A stretch of 64,000 nt of DNA from Liopterus haemorrhoidalis. Lineage: Eukaryota > Arthropoda > Insecta > Coleoptera > Dytiscidae. The position numbers and the translations under genes were made by a program. Numbering within the stretch: position 1 is the stretch's first letter; every line of letters begins with the position of its first letter. The DNA is taken from positions 220,774,260-220,838,259 of the forward strand of contig OZ020611.1 in NCBI GenBank assembly GCA_963971575.1, written 5' to 3'. The notes beneath the pieces were generated by a model, which was not told where the DNA came from, searched no databases, and worked only from the letters and a program-made list of their open reading frames with translations. Positions 34,229 to 44,964 of the stretch are shown one piece after another.

Positions 34229-34261
<33 letters not shown>
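33152..34261 (+). mobile_element. 5'-truncated LINE with TA-repeat tail
   Basis: An 11-bp direct repeat TATTATAAACA lies at 33141-33151 and 34262-34272. The 3' end is a TA microsatellite (34229-34261) rather than poly(A). The coding part holds the second half of an RT. The intact frame and duplication indicate a recent, 5'-truncated insertion. The exact 3' border is blurred by the TA run. Confidence 0.85.
33155..34189 (+). CDS. Non-LTR reverse transcriptase, C-terminal part
   Basis: 344 codons without a stop. Visible are motif B-like GVRQRGVLSPVLF (43-55), catalytic motif C FADD (90-93), SFKYLGGILESKGGYEEEI, the LTYGCESWIL box, KFLRRVKGVTKLDRIR, LRWYGHITRMKQERP and RPRGRPHKTW, the order seen in RTE/R4-like LINEs. 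RT motifs 0 to A and the endonuclease are missing at the truncated 5' end. The first Met is simply the first in the remnant. It is similar in layout to the fragments at 6165 and 30285. Confidence 0.88.
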   Translation: MGGIKKLGVEENLIQAIRSLYTTTRNYIRQGNFQSDEFITTEGVRQRGVLSPVLFIILMDDIMKEIKNRVKKLNIGYSNLQPMNIAECAFADDIVICAKNKEDLQANVNIWQEALLQRNMEINHSKTKVMVIGKEEVEINLTLDAVKIEQVSSFKYLGGILESKGGYEEEINSRIKDSANVFQALNKILLNKKEISNDTKLLVYKTIYLPTLTYGCESWILSDRLKSKVQAAEMKFLRRVKGVTKLDRIRSETIREELQIEAVEKTIDRQKLRWYGHITRMKQERPTKNIWLARTSGSRPRGRPHKTWNQTVSQILDKKGLTWKEAENKAHNKTEWRNFIKELD

Positions 34262-34269
<8 letters not shown>

Positions 34270-34640
34270 ACAATTTTTGTTGTATACGTTTTTGCTGATA
34301 AGTCAATAATAAGTATTTTAAACGTTTTGCTTAATGGTTCCAACACTATAACTCCCAAAATATTCATCTAAATGAACAAATAGATAAAACTAATAGATTT
34401 GTTTTCTTATTATAAACTATTTTTGTAATATATAATTTTGCTGTTAAGACGATAATAAGGGTGTAATTTTAGGGTGTTTCCCCTCCCATAACTCAAAAAT
34501 AAACAATTGCAAAAATTCAAGGAATAAAAATTTTTTTTTTCTTACTTGTGTTGTATATTCTTTGTTAATTCATAATAAGGGAGATATTTTAAGTTTTTTA
34601 ATAAACAGTTTTAATCCCGAAACACCCCCTAAGAATAAAT

Positions 34641-35101
34641 ATTTTGAGATGCCTTATAGTCTATGTTCGTTTCCTAGTTTTATTCTATCGCCATAACTAA
34701 TTACGTGAAAATATGTTCAGCCATTTTGCCTGAATCTCGGACAGCCAGTTTGATTAAAATTGATTTTTTTTGCGCATTTGTTCTCATAATCATCTGAAAG
34801 ATGTAGAAACCAAATATGGAGCCGAAAAAAAAAAACAGAAATAATCTCCAATTTTACTAATATAGCAACCAATGAAACGCTTTTTTTAAAAAAGAAAAAC
34901 GTACGCTAGTGTTGAAATATTTCAAAATATTTGATCTGTATCACCGACATACATTATTGGTAATGCATAGTAGAAAGTAGAACTAAATGAGAGCGTCGTA
35001 GATAATTTTATGTTGTTGGAATTATTATGTTGTTTTCGTATCAAATTGAACTGCGACAAGTGAGACGAAGCATGTTTATATTAATTCGTACAGTCAGCTG
35101 T
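34641..35101. other. Unassigned AT-rich stretch
   Basis: No feature recognised. Confidence 0.35.
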
Positions 35102-35763
35102 AGTGTTTCTTCTTGAGAATTTCTCAAAAAGTTATAATTCTCCTTTTTCATTTCTCGAGAAATGTAAAATTTTCTTGACGGCAAGTTCATGCTTTTAAAT
35201 TGTGCTTTTAAAAAACTATTTAAAAAAATATATAATGTTTAGTGAGTCACTGATTATCATTTAATTTTGGTAAAATTTTTCTTCTGTCTCCCACAACGCT
35301 ACTGTGGCAACAGGTTAGAAGCGATTTATAATATTTAGCTAATTAGCATTTATTGTTACAATATTTTATTTTAATTTAGTGTATTATTTATTATAATCAA
35401 TTACATTTAATTTTTTGTTCAGTTTAAAACTGTCATGTAAAAGATTACCTACAAGTTCAATAAAATAATTATTACAATTATTATTAAGTTCTTAATTTCT
35501 TGAATATTTCTCTATACATATGTATTTTCAATTAATATGCAATTACCTATCCATTTGTTCTAATGTTATTTAAAAGAAAATTTTAGTACATTAAAGTTGA
35601 CTATAATTTTAACATGTTTTTATCCTCTACAATATTTTCAACATTAAAAAAAGATATATATTCTAATAATTATTTTTCTCGATATATCTCGAGAATTCTC
35701 AAGAACATAAGTATAACTTTTAATTTCTCGAGAAATGAAAAATGTTGAGAAATCAGAAACACT
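35102..35763. mobile_element. Inverted-repeat element with AGTGTTTCT ends
   Basis: Left end AGTGTTTCTTCTTGAGAATT and right end, inverted, AGTGTTTCTGATTTCTCA share the first nine bases. Both subterminal regions carry the palindrome TTTCTCGAGAAA and CTTGAGAA blocks. AGTGTTTC-type ends suggest hAT, but the flanks do not show a clean 8-bp duplication. Non-coding. Confidence 0.5.
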
Positions 35764-35888
35764 AGTCAGAAACACAGCTGTCATGGTTCAAGTGAAAAAA
35801 TTAAACTTTAGTAGGAGACATAATGCATAATCGTGTTGAAAAAGGTTAACTGACTGACTTTCTAAATAAATGATTTTCGGGGACCCAG

Positions 35889-37341
35889 CACGGAGAAAAA
35901 TGACATTGTTCCATCAAGTAAAATATTTTACTTGGCCAAGTTTTTGCTAGAGTAACAGAAAAAATTGTCCCTGATAATATTTTTTCAATTACGTTGGATG
36001 ATCTTACTAAGACCTTAAAGTCATTCTAACAAAGAGAAATTAGTTTCATACCTATTTGTTAAGGTTACAAATTAAATTTGTTGCTACGACAAATGTGTTA
36101 GTCCAGGTGAAACAAATGTATAATGGTATTTAATAATTTTGTGCATCTAACAAATCATGTTAGTCATCCAGGTATGTGACGTATATGCCTTGCACATGTG
36201 TTTCGAGTTCGGAACAATATGGCGTAGGCTTTGTTAGTGTTTGACGTTTTGATACCTGTTGATAGTTTCTGCGCTGTGTTTAATATGCAAATAAGTGCAA
36301 CAATGCAGTGTATCCGAACAATAGTATCTTGGGGACTTCACAAATATTTTCAACGTATTACAACTTGAGGAGACAGTTTAAAAAAGTTGAGCTACTCGAT
36401 AAAAGAGTAAACTAGCCCAATAAATAAAACAGGTAATGATTTTAATAATACAAATAGTGTATTATTGCTAATACTTTGGTGTGGAATTTTTGTAATCATA
36501 TAGAAATATGCTAAAAACTATACCCTGTTTAGAACTCCATTTAAAAATTTCTCATCGTTTTACAGATGTTCATTTTTTTTTGTTGTGAACATGGTTTTAT
36601 CAGTAAAAGTGAAAATTATTATTATGTCCATTTACATTAAGCTAAGCAGTGTATAAACCGGGTATAAGTTTATAGACGTGAATTTTTGCCTGGCATATAT
36701 AAATTGGAAATGAATATTTGTAATAATTTTGAATATTTAATTGTTTTATGTTCATACTAAAAATCAAACTTAAAATTAGTTAATGTCCTGTTACATATTA
36801 AATTTTATAACTGTAAATTTTGTTAATAATAAATTATAACAACAATAAATTATAAAATTTGTTTTATTTTTCTTAATACATATATACATTTTACAGGTAG
36901 AGATGTTTTTAAATTTCTTTGCGAAAACAAAATCTGTTAGATGTCATAACATTTCCAGTTCAATTTTGTGACTTCTAATAGCGTTTTTTTCATCACTAAA
37001 TATAAAAATATCTCTGATTTGAGATTACAACAAATGAAATTAGTAATATACTTCTAACTAATTTCATTAGTCACCCCAACAAAGGTGGTTACCCGGGCAA
37101 AAGATGATCAGTTCGTGAGACAAATAATTTTTTGTTACCATAAAAATTTGCTAATTCTAACTAATGAAAATTAGTTCCTAGAACAAAAACTTCAGCAAAA
37201 ACATTTTGTTCCCAATGCAAATTTATGTGTTTAGAAAAATTTGTTGTCAAGACAAAAAAATTTGTTGTCTAAAATATCACTAAAAAAATTTGCTGGAGTA
37301 ACTAAAATTTTAGTAACTCCAACAAAACCTTTTTTATCGTG
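35889..37341. mobile_element. Candidate 1.45-kb non-coding DNA transposon with similar inverted ends
   Basis: Left end CACGGAGAAAAATGACATTG and right end, inverted, CACGATAAAAAAGGTTTTG correspond, and each is followed by its own small palindrome (AAGTAAAATATTTTACTT left; AGTAACTAAAATTTTAGTTACT-like right). TTAGT and ACAAATTTGTTG motifs recur in both subterminal regions. No transposase or clear TSD. Confidence 0.4.
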
Positions 37342-38003
37342 AGTGAGTCGGCTCAATAAACTGAACAATATCCACGGAACCGGTTAGGCGAACCGAGTCT
37401 AAATGCCGATTTGTTGTCACAAAAATATAAAATACAGATTTATAAAAGAGTATTACATTATCTGTATTTGACGTTTGCATACGTTGTCCACGTAACAAGT
37501 AGTCAAAGAATTTAACATAAAAGAACAGAGATAAATAGGTTGAGAACCTCTGTTCTAGTCAATTTGAGTTAGTGCTTTGAGTTTCTTATGTGCAAACGTG
37601 TTAGTTGAGTCAGTGAGATGTCAAAGGGTATATCGGTTTCCCGTTTTTAATGTGACCTATTTTCAAACTATTATTGTCAACGCTATTGTCAACTGAACTT
37701 TAATTTATGTTTTGTGTTTAAAGATTTTATGTTGTTATGATATATTGCACGTAAATTATTGGAGAACTTATTTTTGATTTATTCCGAATTGATCTTATTT
37801 CTAAAATAAGTAAATCAAGAAGTAGTTTTATAACTACAGGTTGTGCCATAAATTGCTAAGGTGTTAAAACATTCAATAAAATTGGTATAGATAAGAAACT
37901 CGTTATATCGTTACTCATGTGTATGTTACTCTCTGTTCCTATAGTATATTTTTAAACAAGGAAGAACGTTTGAAAATTTTCACGTAAAAATCAATACCTA
38001 TGA
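37342..38003. other. Unassigned stretch
   Basis: GGTTGAGAACCTCTG at 37537 looks like one end of a hAT element, but no partner end was found. Confidence 0.35.
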
Positions 38004-38405
38004 TTGAATGTTAAGCATCCGTTTTTACATAGCCCAAAAATAACTAATAATGTTCCTAACAGGCACCACTGCCGAGAGCTCATTAAGAAATGCAGCATAT
38101 TGTCTTTCTATAGTTTATTTGTTTATGTTTGTCTGGTATACGTTAAAGAAAACCTGAACAAGTTTGTAACCGTATCCTCTAGACATGTTTACAATGTTCG
38201 CTCTGCTGGCAACATCAGACTACCAAGACTTAGATTGTGTAAATCTAGGAATGGTATTATTTTGGCAGCCACTTTCGTTAACTACCTACCAGTCTCTTTA
38301 AAAAATTTGTCAATTATTTAAGTTCAAGATTAAAAAAATTCTTATTGAGAATTGTCTCTACAATTCGGACGAATTTTTCAAAATTAATTTCAATAATTAC
38401 ACATA
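38004..38405 (+). pseudogene. C-terminal end of a non-LTR polyprotein
   Basis: The frame from 38004 includes SLFVYVCLVYVKENLNKF, then VYNVRSAGNIRLPRLRLCKS and VNYLPVSLKNLS. After a one-base shift it continues FKIKKILIENCLYNSDEFF. This matches the last ~100 residues (YVK.N......H.YNTR......P..RL..S......YN.LP..IK.L....FK..LK..L....FYS..EF) of CR1/Rex-like LINEs. The upstream RT is missing. A fairly long T-rich 3' region follows. Confidence 0.6.
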
Positions 38406-40437
38406 ACATGTAAGCTGTTTTTTTTTCTACCTTTGTTAATTTTAAATATACATTTTTTTTTCTCTTATCTATCATAATTATTTTCATTTTTCAATGTTTT
38501 CAAATGTGTTTCTACTTTTGATCAATTAAATTATCAAAGAGACCCTCTTTTGGGTACAAAAAAATCAAAATTATTTTAAGCGAGCTAGGGTTAGTTAATG
38601 TTGGGTTAGTTGTGCTATTTATATTTATTTTTTACTGTGTAAAAATTAATTTAGTAATTTTTTAGTGTTTTTTTATAGTGTAAGAGGGAAACTTCATTTT
38701 TTATGTTGCTTATTTATAATATCATCTTACGGTGGTAATTCTGAAATGGCACCTTTCAAAATATTTGACTTGTCAATCACAATTTTGACATGTCAATCGC
38801 AATTTTGACATGGTATCACATGATCAATTTGGTATCTGACATATGTAAAACATCTGACATATGTTAACAAAAAATTAAAAAGCCAGATTTACAAGTTCAC
38901 ATGGTTCCTTAAAAGTCTATTTACACCACAACAGTCACTAAAGTAACCAGATCTAGTTGTAAAATGTTAAAACGTATTACAAAATGAGACAGATAATATA
39001 ACTTTTCAATTTACTACTTCTAGTTTAAAAATGGACTATAGAGTAATGAAATTTGGCCTTCATATTCAGTTCTTTGATCCGCATATAGCAGAAATACGAC
39101 GTTTATTAAAAAAATACGTGTCATAGGGGCGATTTCAATTCTTACTAAGTGGAGAGATTTAATATGATGTAGCTGTCTATTAGGAGTTGACTGCCTTTAA
39201 GTTAGTTTCGATAAAATAGTTATTTTTAATTTTATAGCCGTTTATGTATTTTTTATTTATGATACAATATAAAAATAAATTAATTTGAGAACAAAAAAAC
39301 ATAAGGGTTTGGATTAAGACAATTTAAACTGGATAATCCTGGGGGTGAGTGCCCCCTTGCCCCTTACTGCGGACGCTCATAGGTAAGACACATATTGGTC
39401 AATACATTTTGACCGATAACAGCAATAACGACAACAACCCAATGTCTGAAAAAAGGTTTGCGATTTTTTTTTTTTTTACTACGCCAGTGGGAGGTATTCT
39501 AAAAGTTTCCTAAAGGAAATTATTTTTTGATTTGAAATAAAGAATATATAGGGGAAAATTAGATTTGGCGAATTTTAGTTTTTTACTTCTACTATTCTAT
39601 ACATTTTATGAAAATGAATGAAGTATTATTCAAATACACTACTGATAGTGATAATTTGGCCTAATTTAACCCAAGTCGTATTTCTTGTAGGTTTCAAAAT
39701 CCCCTTACAGTTCCAGTTCAATGGAACACTCGGTACAAATCTGATTTACCAAAATAAAAGATATATAGCATCTATTAATTAAAAATATTGACTATAAGCT
39801 AGTAGTACAATAAAGTAATGAAAAATGGGCGCATAATTTAATAATGAAAATAAATAATTCATTATAAATTAATAAACTGAATTGAAAAAATCAACATTAA
39901 TAATGATTTATAAAGTTCAGTTTCACGTTTTATAAAATTTATTTGATGAATATAATAAATTAGATTAAAAATATTTTTATGACAGAACTAATATTTTTTT
40001 TACACAAGTACATATATTTGATGAATGTTTTGTGTTTGTAATTTATGTAATAAAATAATTCTGTTTTATTGAAATCAAATATTTTATTAATTTACAAAGC
40101 CTTTGTATGAGAATCAACCGTAAATGTTAAAAAGTATTTATAATGGTTGGTCAACAATTAACTTTGTAACTCATTGTTATTATTTAAAGTTTTACTAAAA
40201 TCAATCTCCAATTATTATGAAAAAAAAAAAAAAAATCATAATAAGCGACGAAGCCCAATACAATTTCTGCGGTTATATTAGCAAACAAATTAGTCGCTAC
40301 TGAGTTGCCGAAAATCCATAAGTGATTAATTGATGACTAATCCACTCTCGCAGGATAACAGTGTGGTGTGGAATTTGGTAACGTTGTAACTGTGAACGGT
40401 GACCGTTCTCGATGAGGCCTCGTAAGATCTCATTAGG
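38406..40437. other. Unassigned AT-rich stretch
   Basis: No gene recognised. A tiny tandem repeat (about 22 bp, TGTCAATC.CAATTTTGACA) lies at 38768-38815. Confidence 0.4.
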
Positions 40438-40622
40438 GTCATCACTTGTATTTTAGAAGTGAGGACCTGTTGTTTTTAAGTCATCACTTGTATTTTAGAA
40501 GGGAGGACGTATTTTTAGGACATCATTTGTATTTTAGAAGTGAGACCTTTTATTTTTAGGTCATCACTTGTATTTTAGAAGTGAGGACCTTGTTTTTTTA
40601 GATCACAACACTTGCATTTTGA
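40438..40622. repeat. Minisatellite, 40-44-bp unit with internal dyad
   Basis: Four to five units begin GTCATCACTTGTATTTTAGA and continue AGTGAGGACC plus a T-rich spacer, at about 40438, 40482, 40520, 40560 and a partial at 40602. Within each unit GGTCATCACTT and AAGTGAGGACC are near-complementary, so every unit could fold into a hairpin. Confidence 0.85.
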
Positions 40623-40968
40623 AAAATAAAATGTATTTGATCAGCACTTATTTCCGAATAATTTCCCAATTCCTAGGCTTAAAAATAATTTCGTCTTATG
40701 AGCACCCCCCCTCCGAAAAATATTTCTGGATGTGCACCTGTGTCACATTATATTAATAGATTTCTTTTTTTTTTTACTTAATCGACTCGCCGACAAATAG
40801 AAATAAATGATTTATAGAGATTCAAATAAATAAATGATCATTTATTGTATTTTAATAGCTGATAAACACGTATTGCAAGGTAATACAATGTTTTTCTAAT
40901 TTGTATTCATAAGAGAGTCATTATGAAACGGAACTGAGCGTTATTAATGAGCTTCATTATGACACTAA

Positions 40969-41227
40969 GGCTCGGTTTTTCCACCTTCAGATAAAGTTCC
41001 AGGTAACTATCTGACAGATAAGGTTATTTCTAACTTCATCTGCTGAGTAAATGTCATCCCTTCTGTCTATACAAATTTATCTATCGGATAATTATCTAAC
41101 CGATAATGAGACTGACGTATTGGATTCACTGACTGGTATTGACATTTATTCAGCAGATGAAGTTACAAATAACCTTATCTGTCAGATAGTTACTTGGAAC
41201 TTTAACTGAAGATGGAAAGACCGGGCC
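40969..41227. mobile_element. 259-bp palindromic PIF/Harbinger-type MITE
   Basis: The two halves are inverted copies over about 85-90 bases: GGCTCGGTTTTTCCACCTTC on the left, GGCCCGGTCTTTCCATCTTC on the right (inverted), then TATCTGACAGATAAGGTTATTT in part. TAA flanks it at 40966-40968 and 41228-41230. Non-coding. Confidence 0.85.
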
Positions 41228-41239
41228 TAAATAGTTTAT

Positions 41240-41564
41240 AATATCTTTGAAATTATTTTGCAATGGTCCAATATTAATGCGGACACCTTTATTTTGGACG
41301 TTTGCCATTGCTGATAGTACTAGGCTAGAATAGTACAATATAAGGAGTATTAGTATCAAAAAGATACAATACTTCAAGAGTAATATAAAAAAAAAATTAA
41401 ATTCGGACGTTTCGGAAACTGCTCAACAATCTGTTTCCGTCTTCAGCGATCACGACAAGTGATGAATGAAGTCATCATGAAGTCATCACTTCTCGTAGTA
41501 TTATATATTTTTGATACTAATACTCATTATATTGTACTATTCTAGCCTAGTACTATCAGCAAAA
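41240..41564. mobile_element. 325-bp foldback insertion with 12-bp flanking repeat
   Basis: TAAATAGTTTAT occurs at 41228-41239 and 41565-41576, directly flanking this segment. Inside, 41310-41380 and 41489-41560 are near-perfect inverted repeats (GCTGATAGTACTAGGCTAGA...) around a ~110-base loop with GTTTCGGAAACTG. The class is unclear; a 12-bp duplication is long for a DNA transposon. Confidence 0.65.
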
Positions 41565-41745
41565 TAAATAGTTTATTTCATAAAAATGGTAACACAAAAA
41601 TTGACAAATCCTAACTGAAAACAGCGTTATATTATACAAATTTATTATTTTAAAAGGTACGGAAAATCAAAATGGAAACAATAATATAAAATACTCGTTA
41701 CGTAAACTCATTACGGCTTTTTGCAAGTGTTTTTTGTACAACAAA

Positions 41746-42929
41746 GTTAAAATGCGAACCGAAGACGTTGTATTACCGCGTTCTTAAATGAAGATGACCG
41801 CAAAATGTCATTTTTGATAAAAATGTGACTTGGTACAGTTTACCTCTAAGGTGCTGATATATTATTGGAATTGCGTACTTTCGTATTTAAAATTAATGTT
41901 GTAAAATTAATTTTGCCACCCTTTACTAGGGCACACAATTAAACTTAGAAGCAGCAACAATATAAACTCTGGAATGTGTGAAAATTCACTCCCGATCAAT
42001 TTTTTCTCGGGTCTGCATTCAAGGAAACCTTTTTCAAGTAAGTTACTGAGGTGAAGAATAAATTGACGTTGCTGTGATCAGTGGAAATCAGAATGTATGA
42101 GCAGGGGAGAATATTGAGTTAAAACCTTTGTTTTCTTTATTAAAATTAAGTTAACGACTTGTTAGTTAATAGCGCTTCGTCATTGTATATAATTAAAAAA
42201 TGTCCGTCTAACTTATATAGAAATTATCGTTATTAATTTTTAATTTAAATGCTAAAATTCTACCACATCACTAAGATTAATTTACTGAAAACTAGCTAAA
42301 AGATCAATCTCCAAAGCATAATGTAAGCAAAATAGTATTTCTTTGTCACCTCTACTTGATAAAATTCCAAAAAAATATACCATACCCTCCTTCGATACAA
42401 GTTTGCGTGAAATTTATCTGATTGTGCTTAGTTCGTAATTAATGTTAAACGTATTTTAATATGTCCTTATCACGGTTACCGTTTCAGAGCCTTAAGATTT
42501 ATATTCTTCAACCTCTATATTTTATCGACTGTCAACTGTTTTGGATTTCTTCTTCTTCTTTTAGATTACTTTTTTTTCTTTATCTGAATATTTTTAGAAG
42601 TAAGAGAAATCTTATTTTCTCAAATGAGTTTGAATTTCGAGTTTGTTAAAGTTTATAAAGGACTTTTGAAATAAAGTATATGGTATAAATTTTATTACTT
42701 GAATTTAAATTTTAATCAAATATTTTTAATGTAAATATTCAGCAGCGCATGGGATGTTTTAGCCACTGTGTAGGTTTATGACTTATGATGGTAAAAAGAA
42801 AGTATACAAGGTGTTTTAGGAAACTGATTAAGCATTGCTAACTTCTTGATTGTAAGAGATACAAGAAGGCGCTAAAATTAGGAAAGATGGAGTACTTTAC
42901 TTTAGAAATAAAAGTATTTAATTGAAAAA
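41746..42929. other. Unassigned AT-rich stretch
   Basis: No feature recognised. Confidence 0.4.
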
Positions 42930-43037
42930 TTGATGTGAAATGTAAATTTTTACACATTTAAGGGTTCTGTAGTTATTTAATAAGTGTAAGAGGGCAGTAT
43001 AATGCTGGATGTCTAGGACAATATTGCTTACATAATT
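42930..43037 (-). repeat. SINE terminal core
   Basis: The 42930-42990 sequence TTGATGTGAAATGTAAATTT... followed by GTAGTTATTTAATAAGT matches the 3' core of the SINEs at 7063 and 14193. The rest of the SINE is not visible; a mariner end starts at 43038. Confidence 0.55.
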
Positions 43038-43345
43038 ATTGGGTTGTTATATAAGTCCGTTTGTTTTTTTTTTTTTCACCTTTTATTCAATAAAATGTAC
43101 ATTCTAAAAAAAACTTTTATTATCAAATGTACTGTAGCTCCTGCCATTTCATAATGCCATCTCTCCAGAAGGTTCCGTCTTTGCTCTCGAAAAATCTGTA
43201 GAGGTGAATTTTGATATCGTCCAAAGATGCGAATTTTTTTCCGTAGCGAATTTTGAAAGAGAGCGGAACAAATGGTAGTCGGAGCATTTGGTTCAGACAT
43301 CTCACTATCCGCCTCTGGCTTCGACGATTCAAAAGTAGTTATAAT
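43038..43345 (-). pseudogene. Irritans-like mariner 3' end and transposase C-terminus
   Basis: Plus-strand ATTGGGTTGTTATATAAGTC at 43038 resembles the terminal repeat of irritans mariners. The minus strand above it encodes SDYHLFRSL in one frame (third catalytic Asp kept) and YGKKFASLDDIKIHLYRFFE plus GTFWRDGIMKWQEL in another, the mariner C-terminus. At least one indel separates them. The upstream part and other end are not identified. Confidence 0.75.
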
Positions 43346-43664
43346 TCAGTTGAAAGTGATTCGTGTTCTACCAGGCTTTTAACAACTAGAATACCCGAAA
43401 ATGTGGAACTTATTCCAGAAGTATAATTAATGAAAATTATCTTCTAACTATGCGGGATATAGAAGAAGACATTGGAATTCCAAAACTTATTGTTTTTGAA
43501 ATTTGAAGCCAGGAATTGGGGATGAATTGCGTGAATATAAAATTCATACCACGACTGCTGATAACGGAACAAAAGGATTATCAAATGGAAGTTGTTAAGG
43601 AAAACTTGGAAACAAATAAAAACCTTCCTGAGACTTCTAGTTGTTCTCCAAAATGAAAATTCTT
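43346..43664. other. Unassigned stretch
   Basis: No recognised motif; may belong to the broken mariner or its flank. Confidence 0.3.
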
Positions 43665-43939
43665 CTAAAAGGAAAAATATTTGAGGACACTGAGAACATA
43701 ACGGAACGATGAAGTTGTTATTCCGAAAGCTTACATTATGGCGTGCTTTTAGAAGTGGCAAGATCGCTGGAAGATGGTTGTGAAGGTTGTGTTAGAACCT
43801 TGAAGGATTCCTCTAAAAGGAAAAATATTTGAGGACACTGAGAACATAACGGAACGATGAAGTTGTTATTCCGAAAGCTTACATTATGGCGTGCTTTTAG
43901 AAGTGGCAAGATCGCTGGAAGATGGTTGTGATGGTTGTG
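43665..43939. repeat. 127-bp segment duplicated in direct orientation
   Basis: 43665-43791 recurs at 43813-43939 (period 148) with one difference I can see. The 21 bases between are unique. The near-identity implies a recent duplication. Confidence 0.92.
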
Positions 43940-43951
43940 AACATCATTGTT

Positions 43952-44424
43952 TTTTTATTTTTTTATTAAGGGTTATTTAGGTGCCTCAACTGCGGAGGTT
44001 ATTGGCAACTTGTAGTGGTTACATTGTTTTGTGATTATAAGAATATTTTACATTATATATAGTGGTACAGTTTTAAGTTACAATTGACATATGACATTAC
44101 AATTTATTACAGTTTGAAGTATTTGTATAAGGTTACATGAAAGTTATTTTATATTTGTTAAAAAATGTTTGTGTCTTTTACAAAATTTATTATTTTGGAT
44201 AAATTATTGTTATTTTTGTTTCCTAAGAATTCCTTTAAAGTCGTTGGTGCCTCGTTATTTTCCCTTTCATTTTTTAATTTTGTGCATTGGATGAGGAAGT
44301 GTTCCACAGTCAGCGTTGTTTGGCACTCTTCGCACTGTGGTTGTTCTAGGTGTTGAAAAATGTGAGCGTGTGTTAACCGTGTATGTCCAACTCTCAGTCT
44401 GTTGATGACTGTTTGGACCTTTCT
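43952..44424 (-). mobile_element. 5'-truncated I-clade-like LINE tail
   Basis: An 11-bp direct repeat ACATCATTGTT flanks it at 43941-43951 and 44425-44435. The minus strand codes the C-terminus of a LINE polyprotein, then a ~200-bp 3' UTR and an A-rich end (T-rich 43951-43968 on the plus strand). Confidence 0.85.
44158..44422 (-). pseudogene. C-terminal fragment of an I/R1-like LINE ORF2 with CCHC knuckle
   Basis: Minus-strand frame reads VINRLRVGHTRLTHAHIFQH, then CEECQTTLTVEHFLIQC and ends at the TAA at 44158-44160. NRLR.GHTRLTH is the end of the RNase H-like region; C-X2-C-X7-H-X4-C is the zinc knuckle found at the C-terminus of I-, R1- and jockey-group ORF2 proteins. The frame is open but has no start, being cut off at the 5' truncation. 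RT and endonuclease are absent. Confidence 0.82.
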
Positions 44425-44435
44425 ACATCATTGTT

Positions 44436-44960
44436 ATTGACCAAGATTATCTCTTTCTCCTGCTATAGTACAAAGTCGGATTCTATTCCGGCACCAGCAC
44501 CTCGTATTCACTGTTATTTCATAACTGTCATTTTTAACCTATAGGCAGGATCATCATCATTCACCAGGACAATATTATAAAAGTTATTTTATCGGCCTGT
44601 AAAATCATTTATTGAATAGTGTCAGAGAACCACTTCATATGAAATATTTCAAATTTTATTTCGCTATGATTTTTCAAATATAATTGACATGACAATTTTC
44701 CATGCGCGACGTTATTAAACAAGTTTTGAATCATCAACTTTAATGAAATTAATAGGGAAACTTTTAATTCAAACATGGAAAATTTTTGAACAAATCTATT
44801 TTAAAAGCTAATTTCAGTTGTTAGTTAAATTGTGTGAGTTATAACTTAACAATGAAAAACAGAATTTACAATTTTAATGAAAAATATCAGCCCAGAGTCA
44901 ATACTAGAATATAAATCATCCTAACACTAGGATTTAATTTGACTGTTTTTTACTTGCCCG
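44436..44960. other. Unassigned stretch
   Basis: No feature recognised. Confidence 0.35.
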
Positions 44961-44964
44961 ACCT

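Larger units (their letters stand above)
33080..34640. repeat. Diverged tandem repeat, ~130-140-bp unit, interrupted by a LINE
   Basis: Three imperfect units share AACTC.CAAA.ATT.ATC, TTTGGTTTCTTATTATAAAC, a TTTTTGT..TATA block, TTTTGCTG..AAG and CAATAATAAG: about 33080-33151 plus 34273-34340, 34345-34470, and 34485-34640. The LINE at 33152 lies inside the first unit. Confidence 0.6.
40895..41745 (+). repeat. Dispersed repeat (see 27815-28830), split by two insertions
   Basis: Sequence matching the 27.8-kb copy runs to 40968, is broken by 40969-41227 and 41240-41564, and resumes at 41565 with TTTATTTCATAAA as in the other copy at 27879. A later block near 41675-41730 also matches. Confidence 0.6.

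Noticed and set aside
37537..37551. hAT end GGTTGAGAACCTCTG
   Set aside because: No matching left end or 8-bp duplication was found nearby.
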